NCBI GenBank assembly: GCA_014281115.1
Contig: JACONQ010000018.1
Location: 1,612,001-1,676,000, forward strand
Direction: 5' to 3'
Length of the DNA stretch: 64,000 bases
Origin: Laburnicola sp. R22_1
Taxonomy: Eukaryota > Ascomycota > Dothideomycetes > Pleosporales > Didymosphaeriaceae
Of the stretch, positions 21,226 through 32,556 are shown one piece after another. Under the pieces are notes generated by a model. That model was not told the DNA's origin. It did no database searches and worked only from the letters and a program-made list of their open reading frames with translations. A program made the translations under genes and the position numbers. The number at the start of each line of letters is the position of its first letter. The first letter of the stretch is position 1.

Positions 21226-22799
21226 TCACAACTCCTCCTGGCTCTGCTCAACAGAGTTGCTCAGCGGCCCCTTCATCAGCATAATCGACATAATCTCATA
21301 CAATGCATCCGCAGCAGCCATAGTCGTCAGCTCTGCGTTCGTATCGTATGCCGGCTATGTAGTATCAGCGGATGCCCGCATACGACGAACGGATATGGAA
21401 GACTCACCGCCACCTCGACAATGTCTGCTGCGACGAGGTTAATGCCTTTAAGGCCGCGAATGATCTCGCGCAGTTCTCGCGTCGACCAGCCGCCCGTCTC
21501 TGGCGTTCCCGTCGCAGGGGCAACTTCAAAGCGTCAGCGTGCGAACCCCCCACGCCCCAGAAGTACAAGGAAAACTCACAAGCCGGGTCAAGCGTATCGA
21601 TATCCAAAGACAAATACACCGGATTCGCCGTCCCAACACGCTCTCTAATCTTCTTGATAATTCCCGCCGTCCCAATCTTATCCACCTGCGAGGCCTCGAC
21701 TATCTCAAAGCCGCAGTACCAGTCGTTCTCGTAGTCGCTGGGCCCGCTCAGCGTGGTGCGGATGCCGGCGTGGATGTTGGTGTCGTTGGCGAGGAGGCCT
21801 TCTTGGTGCGCGTGGTAGAAGTATGTGCCGTGGTTTATGGAGGCGATTTTGGAGGGGGCGCCGCCGAAGACTTTGGGTCGCCCTGTGTACATGCATGTGA
21901 GTATCAGTAGCCATCTTGCTCTCTCTAGTCTCAGCGAACTCACAGGTATCGAGGTGCGAGTCGAAGTGGATGACGGACACGGGGCCGTAGGCGCGGTTGA
22001 TGGAGCGCAGCAGAGGCAGTGTGATGGTGTGGTCGCCTCCGAGGGTGATCAGGCGGGGGAGTGTCGTTCCCTTTAGCGAGGGGCCTTTCTTTCCTGCGTC
22101 TGTGGCTGGGGCTCGTGAGAGTAGGTTGTAGTGGCCTTCTTCGATTTGCTGCAGGGCGTACGCGTGGTCGTAACTAGGGAGTCTTAGTCTTGCGGTTACT
22201 GAGCCTGGACTCGGTATCATGCTTACGATGTCACTGGGATGTCACCACAGTCGAGAACTGTTACCCAGGAGTCGAAGGGGTTCGTTTCGAGAGGCACATT
22301 GTACCCTCCGTAGAGATTGAGTCGTCGGGACCCTACGCTACTCGTTAACACATCGAATAATATGGTAGAAGGTGCAATGAGTACTCACCTTGGCGAATGC
22401 CCGAGGGCCCAAAGCGAGCACCAGGTCGATATGAGGTGCCAATGTCGAAAGGCGCACCTATAGGCCTGTCAGCTCACACTATCCAAAGCTACCGGGACAT
22501 TGTCAGACACGTACCAATAAAAGCGAGATCAAACTTCGCGCCTCGGTGCGCAAGGCACGGGACGTATGGCAGACGTGCAAAGGTTGAGATCCCAGAGAAG
22601 ACCGAGTCAGCCTGATAGCTTTGGTCAATCGATCGCTTCAAACGGGACACGACGTTCGAACCTGAGTACCGCCATCGCCTGGTAGTTTGTTGAACCAGAG
22701 AGACTGGTAGGGGCCTGAAAGGGGCTCTTGGTTGTCATGAATGCCATGCGCTCCGACAGTAGCCGCGAGGACGGCGTATAAAGAATATTCAAACAACAT
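21226..22799 (-). CDS. Agmatinase-family ureohydrolase with signal peptide-like N-terminus
   Basis: Eight exons (22662-22799, 22515-22611, 22389-22457, 22227-22332, 21944-22173, 21580-21882, 21408-21523, 21226-21354) encode 395 residues; the seven introns are 50-61 nt. Every splice keeps the frame and rebuilds the ureohydrolase fold. Mn-binding motifs are G-G-D-H-T (His near 185), F-D-S-H-L-D-T-W (near 207-214) and D-I-D-T-L-D-P-A, followed by the family signature G-T-P-E-T-G-G-W. The family cleaves agmatine or related guanidino compounds to urea plus amine. The N-terminus [17 protein letters not shown] looks like a secretion signal, suggesting an extracellular or vacuolar form. Intron 1 uses a GTTCGA donor. 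Substrate is not certain. Confidence 0.9.
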
Positions 22800-23755
22800 G
22801 ATTGAATATGGGGTCTCAAGGGGGTGTAATGCGTCTGATAAGAAGCAATGGTAGGACAGTTCTAAGAAAAATTTAGGCACGAGCGACTCGTCAATTGTTA
22901 TATGCACGATGAGGTACCACCGACATGCTAGCTCTGTATATTATCCGAAAGCAGGGCGACTCGTGGGGCCCTGCCGTGGCCATTAATCATTCTTATCGCA
23001 AAGTTTGAATCAACTTCAGTGTATCAAAAATGGAACTGCTCTAACGCTTTCCTCCCGTTGCCTCCTCATGCCCAGACTGAACCCCACGACGGCCGACGTC
23101 TGGATAAGCATTGGGCGTCTCATTGGCTCAATGGCAGCCAGATACCTCGAGACGATTGCTGTTCGATGGTCGTAGACTTCTCGGATGCGGGTGCCAGTAG
23201 GTTGCAGATGTGTGGAGAAGATGAGAGGTTGAAGCGAGGCGCACTAGAACAGCCGGAGTGCACGCTATGTGCCTTGGCAGCCTACTAGAGTACCGCCCAT
23301 TCCTAAACAGGAACTAAAAATGCAAGAGGTACATCGTGCAGTTGCGTATGTGGAAAGCATTGAGGAATGAGAGCTCCGCGCTCGTGGCACACCAATGATG
23401 CCTCCAACGGTCTCCGTCTCCGCGCCGATAACCCCAATCTTCTCCATGCGTACACCACGTTATCGTGCATGCTAGATGGCTGCATCAGCTTTGCCGCTAC
23501 TTCCCTTCATGTCGTGACCTGGGTCATTCCGAGATAGATGTGCATACAGCAAGGCGGATGATAACGTTTGTAATAGCAAGGACTCATCACTGTAGGAGAA
23601 TTTTCAATGCGAAATGCGGCCAAGGTTCCCCCCCCCCTTTATCCGTTCGGATTATGCATTTTTCTCCAGGCAGTGAACTATCTAAGGTATCAGACGCTCC
23701 TGAGAAACATTGTCAAAATCACACCGTTACCTAGCATTTTCCATTTGCTATTCCA
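22800..23755. promoter_or_regulatory. Divergent promoter region of agmatinase-like and MATE genes
   Basis: The 956 bp between two divergently transcribed genes holds both upstream regions. Small open frames here have no homology I recognise. A short poly-C tract lies at ~23630-23638. Confidence 0.5.
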
Positions 23756-25240
23756 ATGGACCTGCCCCCCAGCGAAACGTCCCCCTTGCTCCCCAAGTCC
23801 GATCCTGTGGACGATATTGCTATTCCACAATGGCGAAAGCTACTCTCCGAGATATTGCTGCTCACAAAAGCGTCAGTGCCCGTTATCCTCGCCTACATAT
23901 TGCAAAACAGTCTTCAAACGACATCCATCCTGATCGTCGGTCGTCTATCATCCGAAGCTCTGGCAACAGCTGCGTTCTCTTACATGTTTGCCATGGCCAC
24001 CGGATGGCTAGTCGCACTCGGGGGCACCACCGCGCTTGATACACTCGCATCAAGCAGCTATACAGGATCCAAGAACAAGCACGACCTCGGAATCCTCCTC
24101 CAACGTGGAATCTTCGTCCTCTCGCTCATGTACGCTATTATCGCCGTGGTCTGGGCCTTCTCCGAGCCAGTGTTTCGAGCTCTGGGACAGGAGGAATATA
24201 TATGTGTTCAGAGCGCGCGGTTCTTGCAGCTTCTGATACCGGGAGGGCTGGGCTACGTATGGTTCGAAGCTATGAAGAAGTTCATGCAAGCGCAGGGTGA
24301 GTGCACAATTTCCAACTTTGAGAAGACTAAAATGTTCCAACGCCCACGTATAGAGATCTACCGTCCAGGCACTTATGTCCTACTCATCACCTCGCCCCTG
24401 AACGCTCTGCTCAACTACCTGTTCATCTACGTCTTCGATTTCGGGCTGTACGGTGCCCCCGTCGCAACGGGCATATCATACTGGTGTTCATTTCTGCTTC
24501 TCGTGGCATACGCATCTTTCGTGCGGGGCCACGAGTCATGGGGAGGTCTGGCACCACGCCGCGCATTGCAACAGCTCTGGGCATTCACGCGACTCGCTAT
24601 CCTTGGCTTCGTCCACGTCGGCACAGAGTGGTGGGCATTCGAGATTGTCGCCCTCACCGCAGGACGCCTAGGCACGATCCCCCTGGCAGCACAATCCGCC
24701 ATCATGACCGCGGACCAGGTCTTGAACACGATCCCGTTCGGTCTGGGTGTGGCTACGAGTAGTCGCGTTGGCAATATACTAGGAGCACGAAGGCCCTTGG
24801 GGGCGCGACGAGCCTCCTTATGTGCAGCGGCGCTGTCGGCACTGGTGGGTGCACTCGTTCTGGCCGTTTTGTTGGGCACCAAAGACGTGTTTGGGCGCGC
24901 GTTTAGCGATGATGACAGTGTCGTTGAGCTTGTTAGCAAGGTTATGCCCTTCGTGGCTCTGTTCCAGATCGCGGATGGGTTGAACAATTCCTGCGGCGGG
25001 GCACTGCGTGGCATGGGGAAGCAATGGGTTGGTGCTATGGTCAACATAGTTGCTTATTATTGCGCCGCGCTTCCTGTGGGCATCTATCTTGCATTTCATG
25101 GCTGGGGGTTGACTGGATTATGGATAGGAAATTGTTGTGGGTTGTGGATCGTTGGGACGCTGGAGTTGATTGTGATCATGTTGAGTCGGTGGGACAAAGA
25201 GGTTGAGAGAGCGTTGGGTCGGCTCGACTTGGAGGACTGA
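23756..25240 (+). CDS. MATE family efflux transporter
   Basis: Exons 23756-24296 and 24354-25240 encode 475 residues. The frame is also open through the 57-nt intron, whose length is a multiple of three with no stop. GTGAGT and TATAG borders, plus loss of family similarity in the 19 intervening codons, mark it as an intron. About twelve transmembrane helices occur in two MatE halves. Recognisable pieces are P-V-I-L-A-Y-I-L-Q-N-S-L-Q-T near residue 40, A-L-G-Q-E near 145, and the second-half start G-F-V-H-V-G-T-E-W-W-A-F-E. The protein should export organic cations or drugs in exchange for H+ or Na+ at the vacuolar or plasma membrane. The N-terminal E-T-S-P-L-L-P-K resembles a dileucine vacuolar signal (inference). 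Confidence 0.9.
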   Translation: MDLPPSETSPLLPKSDPVDDIAIPQWRKLLSEILLLTKASVPVILAYILQNSLQTTSILIVGRLSSEALATAAFSYMFAMATGWLVALGGTTALDTLASSSYTGSKNKHDLGILLQRGIFVLSLMYAIIAVVWAFSEPVFRALGQEEYICVQSARFLQLLIPGGLGYVWFEAMKKFMQAQGECTISNFEKTKMFQRPRIEIYRPGTYVLLITSPLNALLNYLFIYVFDFGLYGAPVATGISYWCSFLLLVAYASFVRGHESWGGLAPRRALQQLWAFTRLAILGFVHVGTEWWAFEIVALTAGRLGTIPLAAQSAIMTADQVLNTIPFGLGVATSSRVGNILGARRPLGARRASLCAAALSALVGALVLAVLLGTKDVFGRAFSDDDSVVELVSKVMPFVALFQIADGLNNSCGGALRGMGKQWVGAMVNIVAYYCAALPVGIYLAFHGWGLTGLWIGNCCGLWIVGTLELIVIMLSRWDKEVERALGRLDLED

Positions 25241-27141
25241 GACTGGTACTTGGGGTTCGAAGTCGAATATCAAGGTACGGTTCTATAATCGCTGTACCTT
25301 TGTGTTAGAGTCCATCGTTCAATTTGGGAGAGAAAATTCGACTAGAAGCAACACGAAAACATTGGAACGAATAGACTGCCTATTCTCGTGTCTTTTGGGT
25401 CCCATTAATTGATTGTGTACAATTGACCCTCCAGTGACGAAATTGTGTGCCGGTCAAAGAGACATACAACGCAGATGATTTACTTACGCATTTGAATGCA
25501 AACTTCACACCATAGAAAGTCTCTTTTCCTCTGCAAAGACATATTCCAGCTTCCACATCCACCGCTACGATAGATGGAACCTCGAACGCGAACGAAACTA
25601 CCAAACACCGTACAAATTCCCCTCATCGACTCACTGCTACTGCAACAAAGCCTATTGGCTTACCTACGAGAACAACAGTTCTCGCTTACCTTCTCAATTT
25701 TCTCGCGCACAATGGGCGACGAAAATTTATCAGACACTCTCTAGGTAGTCGATATAATGTGTTACCCTCAGACATATTCTACCAACGCAGATTGTACAAG
25801 ATGTTTTCCCGCAAACGTGTCTGCTATTTTTTGTCGCCCACAGTGCTGGCAAAATGAATTCGAAAACTGATAGCGATTTTCTTTTTCCGACTGTAATTGA
25901 CCCCTGTCGCCATATCAGGGCAGACCTCAACTCAGCATAAGCCAGACTCACCATGTCCAACCTTCGCGCAACTCCAAGATTCTCATACCCTTGTTCCAGA
26001 CCAACAAAACAAAATAATATGTCACCGATACAGCGCACACTCCAGCTGCCATTTTTCTCCGCATCCTTATCAGCGGAATCGTTATTTAGGGCAGGGATAA
26101 CGCTAGCCCGATGCAGTCACTCAACTGCAAACACTGCATGGATACGCAGGCTGGGTAAAGCTATCCCGGTTCCTGACGTGGCGTCATATTCATTGATCCG
26201 GAGATGTGAGTTGAGCGATGATCCGCCTTTGGTATCGGTAGTCAGTCCGGATCTTACGATAGCTAGTGACGTCCACGGGGTCTAATTATAATGAAGTGCG
26301 CGACGAAAGAATTGAACAATAAGGTAGGCAGTTCAGGTTGGTAGCGCAGTTGAGGTAGCCTATATTAGATATTGTTTAAGGATGTGTCCGATCTTTCTAT
26401 TACTTGCTGTGCCGTTTGAAAATAGATCCCGAGAGGAGTTGAGTTTGCTGCCCCAACAAAGTCACAGAGCGAAATTTTCTACCAAAACCAATCCAAACGG
26501 CGACGAAAATCTAGATCAAGTTTTTTTTGCCGCCAACCATGGGAGGGTGACACTGATAACGTCCACTGATGAAGAGCGTCCATCCCGTCCCATAAGGCTG
26601 ACGCGTGTTCACCACTCCACATTTCTCCGGACACCTCACACGAGCCCAGAATCCCCTAGATGACACGCTAAAATCTCCCTCACATCAACGCCATGCGGTT
26701 CCCATGCGCCCACGCGAAGCTCCACGTTCGCGTGCTTAGCTAAGGTCCCGATCTTAGAACGCAGAGATAAGGAACCCGTGATAACTAGCCAGCCAGCCAC
26801 ATGGAGGCGCAAAACGAAACGTGCGACCCCGGAAGCGAAAATCGGATCCTAGATAAGGAGGGCTTGGGTGGGTATCATGCGATTATGTACTCGTGCTTTA
26901 TCTGGGTAGATACGCGGATGGTAGTGTAGTGGGGGGATGCAATGGGGCGGGAGTGAGGGATTTGCTATCTTTGGGAGAAAGAGGTTTAAATGTCGGGGAA
27001 AGGTCATATAATTGAGGTATCCTGGATTGGTAGTCGGATCCTATAAGATGCTATTTAGGGGTTTTTCTTTCTTTCTTGTCGCGTTCTGGTTGTGCCTGAG
27101 AACGGAACGACAACCGACTGGACAGTCGATTATCCATTGGA
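25241..27141. other. Intergenic region without recognised genes
   Basis: This 1.9-kb gap separates the MATE gene from the broken MFS transporter. Open frames up to ~110 codons (for example 25953-26285) show no domain, signal peptide or splice-consistent extension. The last 300 bp should hold the MFS gene promoter. Confidence 0.55.
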
Positions 27142-28937
27142 ATGGCGCAAATTGAGATGGAAAAAGATGCAACCGCACTTGAAGGCACGCAAGCCTACCC
27201 AAGCGCCTCGAACGAAAATGTCATACTATCCGGAGACAGCATCGTGCTGCACCCACAAGCCGTCGACGACCCCCTAGACCCCCTCAACTGGACCAGCTTC
27301 CAAAAACACACCATCCTCGCAATAGTCATGGCCCTGTACGCAACGCAACCCATCCCACCCCTTCTCAAACATCCTCCTAACCAGCCAAACCAGATACTTC
27401 ATGTTCACATACATCACCACGACGACGGTGCCCTCCTTTCCCGCCCTCCAAACCCAATACAACCTCACCGCCGAAATGGTAAACTGGACCGTCGCCGTGC
27501 CCGCCCTCGGCCTCTCCCTCGGCCCCCTAATCTGGTCCTCCTTCGCCGACATCATCGGCCGCCGCGTCATCTTCCTCGCCGGCACAACCGTCGCCTTAGC
27601 CGCTAGCATCGGCGCCGCCCTCGCCCCCACATACAACGGCTACATGACTGCGCGCTTCTTCCAAGGCTTCGGCGCGAGCCCCGCCGCGACAGTCGGTCTG
27701 GCCATCCTCAACGACATCTTCTTCGAGCACCAGCGCGGCCAGAAGATGGGCCTTTGGGTCCTGGCTATCGATCTGGGGCTGTATGTTGGACCGCTTGTGG
27801 GCGGCTTTGTCGGGCTCGCGAGCCACGCGTGGATTCAGTGGCTTTGCGTTATTTTGTTTGGTGTGATTTTGGCGGCCGAGGTGGTGTTGTTGCACGAGAC
27901 GCTGTATCCGAGGAATTATATGCTTACGCGGCAAGGGGGCCGGGATGAGGGTATCATCAGTGTTGAGGAAGAGAAGGGGGAGGGGAATCAAGGTGCGGTG
28001 AATACCTCGGAGACGTACCCGGTTCGGACGAAGAGGCTGGCTTTTCTGAATGCGAGACCGGTCCCCGCGTTGAAGCATCCTAGGCCGTGGGATTCGCTGC
28101 TGCGGTTCTTGATGTTGGTGAAGTTTGGGACGGTTACGATTGCGACGATGGTGTATTGCTATGCTTGGTACTGGTGGGTCCTTGCTATTACCACCATGTT
28201 TCCGGTCGCGTATGAGAATTATTCGCCGCAGATACAGGGGTATGTCACTGTCTGCTGTTAACTGCAATGCCTCGAACTAACTGACGCAGGCTTCTCTTCC
28301 TGGGACTGATCACCGGGACCCTTATTTCCGAATTGTTCTTCTCGGGTGCACTGAGCGACAAAATCGTGCTCAAGATCGCAAAAGTCGATGGTGGGATTTG
28401 CACGGCTGAGTCGAGCGAGACTGTGGCTGGTGTATCCAGCAATTGTACTTTCCAGCGGTACGTAGCTCTCTCCCTCCCAAAAGCAATTCTGACGCTTTGG
28501 AACAGTGGGTCTCATACTATGGGGGATCAGCATAGACCGGCAATACCACTGGATGGTCGGGCAGGTCGCAACTGCACTGTGTAAGCACCTCCCTCTGTAC
28601 TCAACCTCGAAACAATGGACTGACGAACCGTATAGTTGGTGCCGGCGTACAAATGGGCAACACAGCGACGACTTCGTATATTGTGGATTGCTATCCCTTG
28701 CAGGCCATGTCTATCATCACCACGTACGCGGTCCATCTCAATATGAGCGCTTTCATCTGCCCGTTCTTTATTGCGCCGTGGGTTACTAGCCATGGATTTA
28801 CCTAGGCTTTCGCGGGGCAAGGGATCATCGTTTTCTTCTTCTGTCTCCCGGCCTTTGCGCTTATTCATGTTTTTGGGGCGAGGATGCGGAAGGCGAACGG
28901 CATGCCGAGCTGGGTAGACCCGGAGCATGACACTTGA
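27142..28937 (+). pseudogene. MFS (DHA1-type) transporter, disrupted
   Basis: The exon model is 27142-27335, 27394-28239, 28290-28457, 28506-28580 and 28636-28937; the introns are 48-58 nt with GT/AG ends. Family signatures are clear: D-P-L-D-P-L-N-W near the start, Y-F-M-F-T-Y-I-T-T-T-T-V-P in TM1, A-D-I-I-G-R-R loop 2-3, D-R-Q-Y-H-W-M-V-G-Q and S-Y-I-V-D-C-Y-P. This layout is typical of fungal 12-TM HOL1-like exporters. Two lesions are visible: a tandem CGAG duplication near 28413-28420 shifts the frame just before the L-W-L-V-Y-P-A-I-V-L helix, and a TAG at 28803-28805 replaces an expected Trp in the last part. The N-terminal ~370 residues remain readable. A sequencing error could explain the shift but not both lesions easily. 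Confidence 0.8.
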
Positions 28938-29259
28938 ACAGTGGGGGCGGTGGTCGCATGTCCATTGCCTCAGCCTGCGACATGCCAAGTGCACAGGGCG
29001 GTTAGATGCATTATCACGCTTTAAATTTCCTGTGCTGTGAGCTACCCAATACGAGTGGTACAAAGGGTAAAGGAGGGTGTATCGAGGTTGCATACCGCAA
29101 CTCGCGTGACAAGAAGTCATCCAGACGCGCTGTGACATCTTGATTCTGACATTATTGTATTTTTGGAACGGATTAAGAATTACAGGAACGCTAATACTAA
29201 CTTCGACACGCCACACGCCGCCCATGCATGCGTCACCCAGCCCTTATCCTCCTCCACAT

Positions 29260-31761
29260 TTACAACGGCGGTGCATTAGGATCCATCATGCACTGATCAA
29301 CACGCATCAGCTGCTTGCCTGTCGCCTTCGCAATCCGGATAAACTGCTGAAGATAATTGACCGTGCTGGGATACAGGTAATGCAGCACAACAAGGTTACC
29401 GCCCTTATTCACATCGCGCTCAAACGCCGTGAGCTGCTCCTCGGGCGTATCGGTCTGCGCCCATAGCCAGTCCTCGACGTCAACGCTCCACATGGTAATA
29501 ATGGGCTTAGCATCGAGAGTCTGCGAAAGACGCTGGCGCATGCGCGCACCCTCGTTGCCGAAAGGCGGACGGAAATAGTTGGAGTGAAGACCATTGAGCT
29601 GCTTGCTCATGGCCTTGATGTCCTCCTTGTACTCCCAATCGATGGCACCGTAGTCTGGTAGACCCTCCATCTTCGGATGCGTGTACGAGTGCAGCGCAAT
29701 CTGGTGACCGGCGGCTTCCATCTCGCGGTACACGTTGGTAAGATTGGTGGACTCATCGAGCAAGGGAGCGCCGACGGTGAAGAAGGTAACCTTGATATTC
29801 TCCTCCTTGATGATCTTGAGGACTTGCTGAGCATACTCTGGGACGCCGTCGTCGATGGCGAAAGCAAAGCTGTTCGGGCGCTTGCAGGCGAACACGAGGT
29901 CGCCGGACTCGAGCTTGTTGGGAATGCTGAATCCGGAGGGAACCGAAGGAACGATCTCGATCACTGAGAGGGCCACCGTGTCGGACTTGTAGAAACCCTT
30001 GATGGCGAGGCCGACAGTGCGAGTGAGCTCGATGTTGAAGTGGTTGATCGGCATGTAGATATGGCCATCCTTAGCGTAGCGAGTTGCCTCAAGAGAATCC
30101 CAAGTCTCGGGATAGGGCGCAATGGTCTCGTCGCACTTGGAGTTGTGCTGCTGCAGAGCGACAGTGAAAGCGGTGCTGCCGGAATAGGCGATGTGCAGGT
30201 ACGAGCCTTTGTACTTGCTCATGTCAGTGCAGGTGCCCGAGAGCTGGGTATAGAACGAATAGTCAGCGTCGGTAGACTGGATTGTAGCCTTGGAGTTGCT
30301 GAAGGAGACACTCATGCCTTCGTCGTAGCCGTGCCAGAAACCGAGGGCGTTGGTACCCGCGTTGGCGAACTTATCGATTACCAGAGCAGCAGCAGTGCCA
30401 CTGGGTGCGGCCACAGTGGAAGATGGACCGGCAACGACGCTCGTAGCGGTCGGCTGGACCTCAGTGGCGGTGTTGCCGCAGTAGAAACCCATAGGGCCAA
30501 AAGAGACGGATCTGGTGAAGCCAGCGAAGAGAATGGTGGTAAGCTTGCTGGTATCCAAACCAGAGAACTTTGAGAAGGGGATCGAGTACAGCTTCTCGGT
30601 GCCATCGAAGGTCCATCCGAGATCCTGAGTAGTCACCGTGATTTGGACGGAGTTGGTGGGGTCGCAGCTGGCGGAAGAATCGAGCTCAACAGAGAACGCA
30701 GTGCCTGCGGCAGCTTTAATCTTGAGAGAGATACCGCCGTAGGTGTTCCTTGCATTCACGCAGTCGAATTGTGAATAGAAATACGAGCTAGTGCTCTTCG
30801 GGTTGATGGTAACACGGTTGCTAGAGGGTGTACCGACGACCAATGAGTTCATCGTTCCGTCGTCCGAAGAGGGATGAAGCATGGCATTGTAGTACATGAA
30901 AGTCAGGCGCGACTGAGATGTCCAGTCATCGATAATAAGGTTGGAGCAAGTCCCAGAAGCCGTAGCCGAAGCGGAGGTAGCCATAGTGGTGCGAGTGGAA
31001 GTCACCAGAGTGGAGCGAGTGCTGGATGCACTCCCAGCGCAGTTGCCGAAGAGACTATTGCAGCCCGTGCCACAGTAGGCTTCGGACCTACCACAGTATC
31101 CGTACTGAGAGCAACATTCGCCATCAACCCATCCGATGCAGTTGTAACCGGTGGTACCACCGCAGGTTCCGTCTATACTTGGGGTTCCGGACGGTTTGCT
31201 CGTAGGAGCAGTCGACACAGCATCCGTGGTAGCGGAGACAGAAGCGGCACCACCGCAACCCATCTGGATGTTGCTGAACTGCCATGACGAGAGCTGGGAG
31301 AAGCTAGACCAGGCAACAGCCGTGATGGCGTTGCCATTGGCACCAGAGAACTGACTTAGGGGAACCGTAATGGTCTGTGTGCTACCTGTCAGACCGGATA
31401 TGGTAGTGTAGTGAGAGTTGTAGCTTGAAGCTGAACACGAGGTCTTGGTCTGGAGCTCCACCTCCATGGAACCGCCGCTGGGTCCTTTGACAGTGAACTG
31501 GATGGAGTTGTAACCATTGGAAGACGCAGCCTGGCACGGAAACGTCTCGTAGAAGTACGAGCTCAGCTTGGGTGTGAACGATAGGACACCGCTCTGTGCT
31601 GAGATGGACTGCATGGTAGAGTCGTCGCTAGTCCAACCACCCAGGCTATTGGTGTTGCTCGACCATTTGGAGAAGTCATCGATCTTGAGTGCTGAGCTAC
31701 AGGCTGCCGATGCCTCGGTCGCGAGCGCGGCCACGAGGCCTATTAGGGTAAAACTGCGCAT
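29260..31761 (-). CDS. Secreted CE4 polysaccharide (chitin) deacetylase with CBM18 and three beta-sandwich-like modules
   Basis: A single-exon frame of 833 residues from the ATG at 31759-31761. Residues 1-19 are a signal peptide (M-R-S-F-T-L-I-G-L-V-A-A-L-A). Three similar modules start near 21, 272 and 459, each with L-x-I-D-D/K-F/W, a Trp or Tyr, D-x-x-M and S-Y-x-F-Y. Between the first two lies a hevein-type CBM18 (199-241, with E-C-C-S-Q-Y-G-Y-C-G), which binds chitin; Ser/Thr-rich linkers join the modules. The CE4/NodB domain (~625-815) has A-I-D-D-G (635-639), H-S-Y-T-H (691-695), R-P-P-F-G (731-735), D-V-E-D-W (761-765) and V-V-L-H-Y (791-795), so all five catalytic motifs are present. 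It should deacetylate chitin in the cell wall or outside, which can shield fungi from plant chitinases. Confidence 0.9.
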   Translation of the reverse strand: MRSFTLIGLVAALATEASAACSSALKIDDFSKWSSNTNSLGGWTSDDSTMQSISAQSGVLSFTPKLSSYFYETFPCQAASSNGYNSIQFTVKGPSGGSMEVELQTKTSCSASSYNSHYTTISGLTGSTQTITVPLSQFSGANGNAITAVAWSSFSQLSSWQFSNIQMGCGGAASVSATTDAVSTAPTSKPSGTPSIDGTCGGTTGYNCIGWVDGECCSQYGYCGRSEAYCGTGCNSLFGNCAGSASSTRSTLVTSTRTTMATSASATASGTCSNLIIDDWTSQSRLTFMYYNAMLHPSSDDGTMNSLVVGTPSSNRVTINPKSTSSYFYSQFDCVNARNTYGGISLKIKAAAGTAFSVELDSSASCDPTNSVQITVTTQDLGWTFDGTEKLYSIPFSKFSGLDTSKLTTILFAGFTRSVSFGPMGFYCGNTATEVQPTATSVVAGPSSTVAAPSGTAAALVIDKFANAGTNALGFWHGYDEGMSVSFSNSKATIQSTDADYSFYTQLSGTCTDMSKYKGSYLHIAYSGSTAFTVALQQHNSKCDETIAPYPETWDSLEATRYAKDGHIYMPINHFNIELTRTVGLAIKGFYKSDTVALSVIEIVPSVPSGFSIPNKLESGDLVFACKRPNSFAFAIDDGVPEYAQQVLKIIKEENIKVTFFTVGAPLLDESTNLTNVYREMEAAGHQIALHSYTHPKMEGLPDYGAIDWEYKEDIKAMSKQLNGLHSNYFRPPFGNEGARMRQRLSQTLDAKPIITMWSVDVEDWLWAQTDTPEEQLTAFERDVNKGGNLVVLHYLYPSTVNYLQQFIRIAKATGKQLMRVDQCMMDPNAPPL

Positions 31762-32556
31762 TGTGAAGGATGTCGTTGCTTGTTGAAGCGAGACACAAAG
31801 CGGGAACAAAAAGCGAATGTACGGAAGTCGACGACTTCCAAGAGTGGACTTTCTCGCCCGGAAAACTTGACGGAAGGGACGAAATCGTGAAGCCGAGAGC
31901 CAAGGGCGACTACTACTATAGATATACTGGAGAGCCCTGGAGCCAAGTGAATCTCGTGAATGAATGCTGTCTATTCTGGGTGGCGATCTATCTGCAACGA
32001 GTCTTAATCAGGGCTGGTGGCGTCGCGGTTGCTGGAGCGGGGCTGTACCCTTTGAGCGGAACGGTGCTTGGCGAGCGAAAAGACGGGCATCCGATTGGCA
32101 CGCTTATAGCTGAAGCGTGTTTAGATGCAGAATTCGATGAAGGCTGCAGCTGTGATGTTGCTGGTGGCGCCGCCGCCCGCCCGCATGAGCCGTGCGAGGA
32201 GCGCCAGTGGAGCTTTCTGCCCTCTTTCCACAGCGGATGGTGACTGACAAAGTTTGGATACGATTCATACGAAGATGGTCAGCTTGGCTAAGTTAAAGGA
32301 CGCCCTCATCGGGTTGTCGTTTGCCGTGGACACGAGTCATCAGCGCACAACGTGGGCTCCACCCGGACATGTGGATAGCGACGTAACGGTAGGACAAGAC
32401 GTACGTTCAACATTGTATACCACCTTGTACAGCATGCCAGCATGGCATGACAGGAGTGTGGTGCTGCAGCGGGTAATAGTTCGGCAGCGCTCGGAAGCGA
32501 ATCCGTCCGTGGGATCCTCGGCTCTGGGCCGCGTCCGGCATCGCTTCCTCCTCTCA
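31762..32556. promoter_or_regulatory. Upstream region of the CE4 gene
   Basis: About 800 bp between the CE4 start and an AT-rich transposon. An open frame on the + strand (31770-32243) is antisense to the promoter and has no recognisable homology. Confidence 0.4.
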
